Source: Bacteroidota bacterium (GTDB lineage Bacteria; Bacteroidota; Bacteroidia; UKL13-3). Taken from it: a stretch of DNA of 52,026 bases. Shown piece after piece: positions 35,328 to 41,816 of the stretch. Below the pieces are notes generated by a model. It was not told where the DNA came from. It did not search any database and saw nothing but the letters and a program-made list of their open reading frames with translations. Where the stretch lies: NCBI GenBank assembly GCA_947456185.1, contig CANGPW010000012.1, positions 1-52,026 of the forward strand, in the 5' to 3' direction. The first letter of the stretch is position 1. Every line of letters begins with the position of its first letter. The position numbers and the translations under genes are program-made.

Positions 35328-36170
35328 ATGCAAACCAATAAATCATTTATTATAATTGTTATATCGCTAGTACTTTTAGCTAGTGGGCTTGCTTATTTAA
35401 ATTTTAGTTCAGCTGGAAACGATACTCCAATTGAAACAACTGATTCAAATGCTCCATTGGCAAAACCATTTAGCTATGATGATTATTTTATTTCAGTTAG
35501 AGATACAATTTCTCCAATTCTAAAGCTTAAAATTGATAGTTTAGAGCGTTTAATAAAAACAGACACTGGAAATTATCAAGCTAATGTAATGTTGGCACGA
35601 TTGTATGACGAAGCCCATTTAAGCTTAATTGCTGCAAGTTATGTTTTTGATATAGCTACAAAATTAAACGATGAAAGATCATGGTTTAATGCAGGTTTTA
35701 AGTTTTATGACTTTGCTGCAAATACATCTGATACTGGTGTGCAAATTTATGCATCCAAAATGGCAATTACTTCTTTTGAGAAAGTAGTGGCAATTAATGA
35801 ACAAAACTTAGAAGCCAAGAATGCAATGGCAATTTGTTATGTGCAAAATGATTTGGATATTATGAAAGGTGTGCAAATTTTGAAAGATGTGGTTAAACGT
35901 GATTCAAATAATGTGCAAGCAAATTACACATTAGGAATGTTAAGCAGAAGAAGTGGCCAATGGGATAAAGCAAGAATACGTTTCGAGAAATTAGCCAAAC
36001 TTGATCCGTTAAACAGCGAAGCATATTTTTACTTAGGTGAAACATATAGTAGCTTAAATATGAAAAAAGAAGCTATTATTGCCTATGAAACATGTATGAA
36101 CTTAATTCCAAATAAAGAATCGAAAAACGAAATAAAAAAATTAATTGATAATCTTAAACAAACAAAATAA
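35328..36170 (+). CDS. membrane-anchored TPR protein
   Basis: 280 residues. One N-terminal membrane helix (SFIIIVISLVLLASGLAYL) anchors it, with the rest predicted outside the cytosol. From about residue 75 it is tandem tetratricopeptide helices: NYQANVMLARLYDEAHL, then EQNLEAKNAMAICYVQND, VQANYTLGMLSRRSGQWDKA and SEAYFYLGETYSSLNMKKEA. TPRs are protein-binding scaffolds and no enzyme domain is present. It begins 22 bp after the HU gene, and the 29-residue basic gene starts 5 bp after it, so the three look co-transcribed. Confidence 0.85.
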   Translation: MQTNKSFIIIVISLVLLASGLAYLNFSSAGNDTPIETTDSNAPLAKPFSYDDYFISVRDTISPILKLKIDSLERLIKTDTGNYQANVMLARLYDEAHLSLIAASYVFDIATKLNDERSWFNAGFKFYDFAANTSDTGVQIYASKMAITSFEKVVAINEQNLEAKNAMAICYVQNDLDIMKGVQILKDVVKRDSNNVQANYTLGMLSRRSGQWDKARIRFEKLAKLDPLNSEAYFYLGETYSSLNMKKEAIIAYETCMNLIPNKESKNEIKKLIDNLKQTK

Positions 36171-36175
36171 AAACT

Positions 36176-36265
36176 ATGCCAAGCGGTAAAAAAAGAAAAA
36201 GACATAAGATAGCCACGCATAAGCGTAAAAAACAGCTTCGTAAAAACAGACATAAGAAAAAATAA
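36176..36265 (+). CDS. 29-residue AURKAIP1/COX24-domain protein (bS22/mS38-type)
   Basis: A complete tiny gene from the ATG at 36176 to the TAA at 36263-36265. The product begins MPSGKKRKRHKIATHKRK, ends KNRHKKK, and is almost half Lys and Arg. It matches the AURKAIP1/COX24 C-terminal pattern, known from the mitochondrial ribosomal protein mS38 and the small mycobacterial bS22. These sit in the small ribosomal subunit near the decoding centre. It follows the TPR gene by 5 bp and is followed by two strong hairpins. The assignment is from pattern memory. The composition and precise spacing make chance unlikely. Confidence 0.8.
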   Translation: MPSGKKRKRHKIATHKRKKQLRKNRHKKK

Positions 36266-36292
36266 TTTAGCAATTGCTAAATTGTGTTTTTA
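36266..36292 (+). terminator. hairpin terminator directly after the 29-codon gene
   Basis: TTTAGCAATTGCTAAA (36266-36281) is a perfect 16-bp palindrome that begins at the base after the stop codon and is followed by TTGTGTTTTT. Confidence 0.55.
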
Positions 36293-36343
36293 TAATCTTA
36301 TCAGTCAGTAGTTTTAATACATAACGGCTCTGACTCAAAACAT

Positions 36344-36391
36344 AAAAACTTAACCAATTGGACCTTTAACACCATTGGTTAAGTTTTTATT
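36344..36391 (+). terminator. strong intrinsic terminator of the HU-TPR-bS22 group
   Basis: AAAAACTTAACCAAT (36344-36358) pairs perfectly with ATTGGTTAAGTTTTT (36374-36388), 15 bp with a 15-nt loop, and T-rich sequence follows. It separates the group from the rne-type gene. The remaining 36392-36563 is AT-rich leader. Confidence 0.8.
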
Positions 36392-36433
36392 GTTTTAACA
36401 AACACGAAAAACAAACGCATTTTTAGAAAATCT

Positions 36434-36441
36434 TACATTTG
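36434..36441 (+). promoter_or_regulatory. -7 promoter box of the RNase E/G gene
   Basis: TACATTTG is a perfect TAnnTTTG box. It implies a leader of about 115 nt before the GTG start, which would be unusual in length and might allow autoregulation, as known for RNase E elsewhere. Confidence 0.45.
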
Positions 36442-36563
36442 AAAACTTGGCTTTCGCCAATTTTTTTTAGGATACACTCATCCCAATCAATTGCAATTTA
36501 ACTAACGAAAAAACCTCAACCTTGCGTAATTGATAACAAATAAAAAAAGGGAAACTTTAAATA

Positions 36564-38117
36564 GTGAGTAACGAAATTATAATAAACGCAGATCAAACGG
36601 GCAATGTACATATTGCCATGATGCGTGACAAAAAACTAGTAGAACTCCATCATGAAAAAGCAGATAATGCATTTTTGGTTGGAGATATTTACTTTGGAAC
36701 TGTAAACAAAATAATGACTGGGTTAAACTCAGCATTTATTGACGTTGGGCATGAAAAAGATGCTTTTCTACATTATCACGACTTAGGACCACAAGTTCAA
36801 TCATTACAAAAATGGATTAAGTTGGTTAGAAACGGAAAAAATACATCGGGAATTGAAAACGATGTAATGGAAACAGACATAGAAAAACATGGTAAAATTG
36901 GAACTTTATTAAGCCGCTTTCAACAAGTAATTGTTCAAGTTGTAAAAGAACCAATATCAAATAAAGGACCTCGTTTATCGAGTGAAATAAGTTTACCAGG
37001 CCGTTTTATTGTTTTAATACCGTTTGATAATGCAATTGCTATTTCTAAAAAAATAGTAAAACACGATGAACGCAATAGACTTAAAAAGCTAATGCAAACC
37101 ATCAAACAGCCTAACTTTGGAGTTATTATTAGAACCAATGCTGAAGGTATTAGCGTAGAAGAGTTAGAAAAAGATTTAACAGAACTAATGGCTAAATGGG
37201 AAATTGTTTACACACAGTTAAAATCAGCAGTACCACCACAAAAACTATTAGGCGAAAGCGAAAGAACGCTTACTTTAATTAGGGATTTAGTGAATGAAGA
37301 CTTTACAGGAATTCATGTAAACGACACGTATTTATATAATGAAATTAAGAATTATGTAAAATCGAAAAGCCCAGTTTTAGAAAAAATTGTTAAACTTTAC
37401 ACTGGTAAAGTTTCCATTTTTGAACATTTTGACATTGAAAAACAAATAAAAACTAGCTTTGGAAAAGAAGCGAATTTTTTAGGTGGATGTTATTTAATTA
37501 TTGAGCATACAGAAGCGATGCACGTAATAGATGTAAACAGTGGAAATACAAGTGCAAAAAACGAAGCGCAAGAAGACAATGCTTTAAGAATTAACTTAGA
37601 AGCAGCAACTGAAGTGGCTCGTCAATTAAGATTACGCGATTTAGGTGGAATTGTAGTTGTAGATTTTATAGATCAAAAAACTGCTGGTAACCGCAAATTA
37701 GTTTACGAAAAACTAAAAGAGGAAATGAAAAGCGATAGGGCAAGACACAAAATTCTGCCTATGAGTCCTTTTGGTTTGGTTGAAATTACTCGCCAAAGAG
37801 TAAGACCAGAAATGAATATTATTACAACCGAAAAATGCCCTACTTGCAACGGAACTGGGGAAATTCAAAACAGTGTGGTATTACTTGACGAGATTGAAAA
37901 TCAAGTGAAATATTTGATTGAAAATGTGCGTCATAAAGGATTTAGTTTGGAGTTAAATCCATACTTAGCTGCTTATTTTATGCATGGAGGTTTAAAATCG
38001 CCACGTATGAAATGGTTCATTAAATACAAACGTTGGATAAAAATAAACAAAGTAAACACCCTTTCAATGGTTGATTACCGATTTATAGATAAAGACGGTG
38101 AGGCAGTAGTGTTTTAA
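36564..38117 (+). CDS. ribonuclease E/G
   Basis: 517 residues, starting with GTG after an AAAAAAAGGGAAAC purine stretch (a rare clear ribosome-binding site here). An S1-type RNA-binding domain occupies about residues 38-120, interrupted by an insert after LHYHDLGPQ. Catalytic acidic motifs are HVIDVNSGN (Asp about 322) and GIVVVDFID (Asp about 367). The zinc-link motif is CPTCNGTGEI. It lacks the long C-terminal degradosome scaffold of E. coli RNase E, so it resembles RNase G. It should process rRNA and decay mRNA in the cytosol. It is followed by a perfect-stem terminator. Confidence 0.93.
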   Translation: MSNEIIINADQTGNVHIAMMRDKKLVELHHEKADNAFLVGDIYFGTVNKIMTGLNSAFIDVGHEKDAFLHYHDLGPQVQSLQKWIKLVRNGKNTSGIENDVMETDIEKHGKIGTLLSRFQQVIVQVVKEPISNKGPRLSSEISLPGRFIVLIPFDNAIAISKKIVKHDERNRLKKLMQTIKQPNFGVIIRTNAEGISVEELEKDLTELMAKWEIVYTQLKSAVPPQKLLGESERTLTLIRDLVNEDFTGIHVNDTYLYNEIKNYVKSKSPVLEKIVKLYTGKVSIFEHFDIEKQIKTSFGKEANFLGGCYLIIEHTEAMHVIDVNSGNTSAKNEAQEDNALRINLEAATEVARQLRLRDLGGIVVVDFIDQKTAGNRKLVYEKLKEEMKSDRARHKILPMSPFGLVEITRQRVRPEMNIITTEKCPTCNGTGEIQNSVVLLDEIENQVKYLIENVRHKGFSLELNPYLAAYFMHGGLKSPRMKWFIKYKRWIKINKVNTLSMVDYRFIDKDGEAVVF

Positions 38118-38130
38118 AAAACTATTCTTA

Positions 38131-38164
38131 ATTGTTGGTGCCGCTGCGCTTAAACACCAACAAT
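38131..38164 (+). other. hairpin after the RNase E/G gene
   Basis: ATTGTTGGTG (38131-38140) and CACCAACAAT (38155-38164) form a perfect 10-bp stem with a CCGCTGCGCTTAAA loop. No T-tract follows, so it is not a terminator by itself. It lies 14 bp after the stop, before the true terminator. Confidence 0.5.
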
Positions 38165-38177
38165 GGCATCATTAAAT

Positions 38178-38213
38178 AAAAAATCCGTAAAGTTTAGTCT
38201 TTACGGATTTTTT
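38178..38213 (+). terminator. intrinsic terminator after the RNase E/G gene
   Basis: AAAAAATCCGTAAAG (38178-38192) and CTTTACGGATTTTTT (38199-38213) are perfect 15-bp complements around a 6-nt loop, ending in six T. The A-tract on the other side could also serve the minus strand. Confidence 0.88.
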
Positions 38214-38230
38214 GTTGAATACCAATAATA

Positions 38231-38316
38231 GTCATTCCTTAGGAATCTCCTTCATTTGGCAACCAACATTGATAACTCCGAGTTGGTTACCACAGAAAGG
38301 AGATGCGCTGCATGAC
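38231..38316. repeat. 86-bp nested-hairpin (REP/MITE-like) element
   Basis: Ends GTCAT (38231-38235) and ATGAC (38312-38316) are inverted repeats. Inside, ATCTCCTT (38245-38252) pairs with AAGGAGAT (38297-38304), and AACCAAC (38261-38267) pairs with GTTGGTT (38282-38288). A small palindrome TTCCTTAGGAA lies in the left shoulder. The GTCATTCCTTAGGAATCTCC edge resembles dispersed repeats I associate with Bacteroidota genomes. It lies in the gap between two convergent genes (RNase E/G and the helicase-nuclease). There is no coding content. Confidence 0.6.
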
Positions 38317-38349
38317 AGGAGGTTTCATTTAAAATCAATTGAAAAAAGT

Positions 38350-41300
38350 TTATTCTTCCTCCTCTCCTACTCTGTCTATTTCTATCTTAAAATCAGTACT
38401 AGTGTAGTAATTTTTAGTAAACTCACACCAATGGCAATCGGCTTTTCCACAGCCATTGCTAAATTCTTTGGCTTTTATTTTAGTAAAAGCAAAATCTATT
38501 TGTCCTAAAACTGTTTGAATGTCTAAAGGTGTAATTGGAATCCTAATTTTATTGAAATTATTTGTTTTTTTATCAGGTTCTACAAAGTCAAATTCACAGG
38601 TTTGCATATCCCAATTTTGGGTTTTGGGGTCTTTATCGTAATCCATTAGAATTTTATAAAACACTGCTTGTCGCCAATAATCTCCACCAAATTTATCCTC
38701 AAACTTGGGTTCTTTTTTATCAGCTTCATCTTTTATTACATTTTCATGATTGGGCGTTTTAAACTTTTCTCGCGCATTGTCAATATTGCCTGTTTTATAA
38801 TCCACTACATTTACCACATTACCTGCAAATTCTAGTTTATCTAACTTTCCGTTTAATGGAACATTATTTACCACTACATTTTTCAAACTCCTTTCTACAC
38901 TGGTAATTTTATTCCATTCATTGATGTATTTAGCATAATATTTTGGCAAAAACTGATCGCCATATTCCATGCGTAATTTAAATTCTTGAGGGGTAAAATT
39001 TTGTTCATTTCTGCGCATAAACCAAGCAAAATCCTTTAACATTTCTTCATCAGTAGCAAAGATTTTCTCGTCATTGCTATTCATGTTTTTGAACAATTTT
39101 TCTAAGGCATAATGAACAGCGCTACCAAAAGTCATGCTAGCACTTAATGGCGCTGGCACCTTAATTAAACTGTTAAAGTAAAACGCAGTTGGACATTTTA
39201 AATATGAACTTAAGTGAGTTACACTCAAGGTATATTTTTCCAATAATTCATTTACAAAATCATTGTTAAATAATTGGTCGGCAGCTAAGTGTTTTTGGTT
39301 TTGCCAAACTATTAATTCAAAGTTTGTTAAATCGGCATCACTTACAGCATAATCGCTATTTTTTATTCCTGAAAACTCTTCTAATTCAGCTAAGAACTGA
39401 CTTTTTTCTAACTCTTTGCTATTATTATCATGTGTTAAATAACTTAAGTTCAATTGTTTTTTTGCACGAGTCATTCCTACATAAAACAACCTGCGTTTTT
39501 CCTCTAAATCATTTTCTTTATTAATTTCAAATAAAGTATCTGGTAGGGAATAACTGCTGTGTTTACGTGATTTTTCCCAAACATTTGCATTGATACCAAT
39601 GATAAAAACATGCTCAAATTCTAATCCTTTTGATGAATGTGTGGTAATAAAATTTACACCATCCAAATTATAAATCAAGCGCTGTGATGGCAATTGAATT
39701 TTTTCTTTTTCCATGGTATCTATTGTATTTACCAATTGCTTTAATGCAGTTTTGGTATTGCGAACACATTCACTTTTCACAAAATCAAAAAAGGTATGAA
39801 GTAACTGCATATTATAAGTTCGCTCATCACTTTGCAAAGCTTCAAAAAGCAAACCGCTATCGTTTATTATTTCTTTTATTAAATGTTGTAAAGTTAAATT
39901 TGCAGCGCTGCTGATCCATTTTTCAATCAATGTAGATGCTTTTACAAATAGTTCATTTACATTTTTATCTTCAATAAAAATATTTGGTTTTGGGTCAATA
40001 AAATTTTGTTTCAAACCTTGTCGCCAACCTGTTTTCTCCCACGTTACATCTTTTTGATTGTTCAAATCGTTCATTTTATTGGCAAATCTTGCCAATTCAA
40101 TGCTTGGTAAACGAAAGAAATTATAATGCAAAATTTCAAACAACAAATATTCGCCACTGTGCGGTTTTGTTAACTCTGCATTGATATAACGTAAAATGGC
40201 AACCAGTTTTTTGATGAGCATTTCATCAAAAGCATTGGCTCTTTTTCGTGTATTAATTTGAATATTGTGATGCTGTAACCACGCAATTAAATCATCGGCT
40301 TGCTTATGGTTATGAAACAAAATAGCAATTTCATTTAATGGAACACCTTGTTCTTTCAAAGCCATTATTTGCATAGCAATATGCGTGCTTTGATGTGCTT
40401 CATTTTGATAAGCAAATATGTTTGGAGGATTGGTTAAAGCAGCAAACTTTTCGTTGCTAGCCAGCAATGATTTATCAGGATTTATCCTGGTATTGTTCTG
40501 ACTAATTAACGCTTTACTGGTATCTAAAATTACTTGACTACTGCGGTAATTTTGTACCAACGAAATGGTTTTTAAATCCTGCGCTGCATATTTATTGATA
40601 TAAAAATTAATATTCTCCACGTTAGCTCCTTGAAACCTGTAAATAGATTGGTCATCATCGCCAACGGCAAATACATTGGGCTTTTCGTTGTTCTTTAATA
40701 GTTGAAACAACAAATCATTTTGCGCACCACTGGTATCTTGGTATTCATCTACCAAAAAGTACAAATACTTTTCTTGGTATTGCGCTAGCATCTCCGGTTT
40801 TTGAGTGAATGCATCAATCACCCATAAAATCATGTCGGCAAAATCGTAGCGATTGTGTTGTTTTAACTTAGCTTGATAAGTTTCAAAAGTGGCAGAAGCA
40901 GCTCTTAAAACTTGCATTTTTTGCACTTCTTTATCGTAAGCGGCTTGTTTTAAATCGCCAGCGTTAAATTCTTTGTATTTGCGTTTGTAAACAAATTCAT
41001 CGCGGGTTTTGATGTCTTCTAAATAAGTATCTATTTTGCTATTAATTAAAGCTGCGCTCCAGTTTTCGCGCTTCATGGCTTGATACAAATTTAATAATCG
41101 ATCGGTTTCATAATATATATCGCCAGTATAACGTTTCAGTGGATTTTCAGCATCAAACTTATCAATGATTTCATGCACCAAGTTTATTTGTTCTAACTCG
41201 CTAATGGCATCCAAACTTCTTATTCCAAAATAATCTAAGTTTTCTTGAATAACGGCATTGCTAAAAGCATGAAAAGTAAAAATATCAATTCTATACGCAT

Positions 41301-41556
41301 CAGTACCAATGATTTCAATGAGGCGCTTGCGCATGGCAATGGTTCCTGCATCGGTATAAGTTAGGCATAAAATACTTTCGGCTGTGGTATCGGTTTTGGT
41401 TAAAATATTGGCAATTCTACTTGCTAATATTTGAGTTTTTCCTGTTCCTGGCCCAGCTATCACTAGCATAGGACCATCAATTTGGTCTACTGCATTGCGT
41501 TGCTCTGCATTTAATTGATATAATAAATCGGTAAAAGGAATTTTTGATTGTGGCAT
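38350..41556 (-). CDS. UvrD/Rep-type helicase with C-terminal PD-(D/E)xK nuclease
   Basis: 1068 residues from the ATG at 41556. It is a superfamily 1A helicase: Walker A VIAGPGTGKT (residues 32-41), LVDEYQDTSGAQ (Walker B), VGDDDQSIYRFQGAN, NYRSS, and late VNFITTHSSKGLEFEHVF and RRLFYVGMTRAKKQL. The C-terminal 280 residues form a RecB/AddB-type nuclease, with LKCPTAFYF opening it, GKLDKLEF and VVDYKTGN as the metal-binding core, and CGKADCHWC closing it. The first Cys and the last three fit the iron-sulfur staple of AddB- and Cas4-like nucleases. It probably resects or repairs double-strand breaks. No addA/addB partner is adjacent. Divergent from hrpB. Confidence 0.92.
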   Translation of the reverse strand: MPQSKIPFTDLLYQLNAEQRNAVDQIDGPMLVIAGPGTGKTQILASRIANILTKTDTTAESILCLTYTDAGTIAMRKRLIEIIGTDAYRIDIFTFHAFSNAVIQENLDYFGIRSLDAISELEQINLVHEIIDKFDAENPLKRYTGDIYYETDRLLNLYQAMKRENWSAALINSKIDTYLEDIKTRDEFVYKRKYKEFNAGDLKQAAYDKEVQKMQVLRAASATFETYQAKLKQHNRYDFADMILWVIDAFTQKPEMLAQYQEKYLYFLVDEYQDTSGAQNDLLFQLLKNNEKPNVFAVGDDDQSIYRFQGANVENINFYINKYAAQDLKTISLVQNYRSSQVILDTSKALISQNNTRINPDKSLLASNEKFAALTNPPNIFAYQNEAHQSTHIAMQIMALKEQGVPLNEIAILFHNHKQADDLIAWLQHHNIQINTRKRANAFDEMLIKKLVAILRYINAELTKPHSGEYLLFEILHYNFFRLPSIELARFANKMNDLNNQKDVTWEKTGWRQGLKQNFIDPKPNIFIEDKNVNELFVKASTLIEKWISSAANLTLQHLIKEIINDSGLLFEALQSDERTYNMQLLHTFFDFVKSECVRNTKTALKQLVNTIDTMEKEKIQLPSQRLIYNLDGVNFITTHSSKGLEFEHVFIIGINANVWEKSRKHSSYSLPDTLFEINKENDLEEKRRLFYVGMTRAKKQLNLSYLTHDNNSKELEKSQFLAELEEFSGIKNSDYAVSDADLTNFELIVWQNQKHLAADQLFNNDFVNELLEKYTLSVTHLSSYLKCPTAFYFNSLIKVPAPLSASMTFGSAVHYALEKLFKNMNSNDEKIFATDEEMLKDFAWFMRRNEQNFTPQEFKLRMEYGDQFLPKYYAKYINEWNKITSVERSLKNVVVNNVPLNGKLDKLEFAGNVVNVVDYKTGNIDNAREKFKTPNHENVIKDEADKKEPKFEDKFGGDYWRQAVFYKILMDYDKDPKTQNWDMQTCEFDFVEPDKKTNNFNKIRIPITPLDIQTVLGQIDFAFTKIKAKEFSNGCGKADCHWCEFTKNYYTSTDFKIEIDRVGEEEE

Positions 41557-41570
41557 TTTCAAAAGTAATA

Positions 41571-41775
41571 ATAAAGTATGAAGTATGAAAGATGAAGTAT
41601 GAATTTTGGATGTTGAATTTTAAATGATGAAGTATGAAAGAAAAAGTATATAGTGTAAAGTTTTAAGTCCAGACACATCGGGAAAGTATTAAAAAATTAA
41701 ATTCGAAAATAAAAAATACTATCAGCTAGAAGCTAGAAATCAGTTACCAATTGCATATTGCCAATTGCCAATTAA
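41571..41775. repeat. short intergenic micro-repeats between helicase genes
   Basis: AAGTATGAA units recur at 41574-41640. AATTGCATATTGCCAATTGC is at 41749-41768 and is shared in large part with 49740-49756 and 24555-24570. No gene is present. The hrpB start region abuts this repeat. Confidence 0.45.
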
Positions 41776-41816
41776 TTTTCCTTAAACTTGCACTCATTTT
41801 ATTCCTAAAACAAGCA

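Noticed and set aside
36266-36400. Small RNA in the gap before the RNase E/G gene
   Set aside because: Both helices are adequately explained as terminators; no promoter box lies between them.
38212-38508. 98-codon plus-strand frame over the nested-hairpin element
   Set aside because: It runs through the repeat element and antisense to the nuclease end of the helicase gene; no protein-like pattern.
41571-41775. CRISPR-like array in the helicase intergenic region
   Set aside because: The units are short, irregular and without unique spacers of constant length; no cas genes are in the window.
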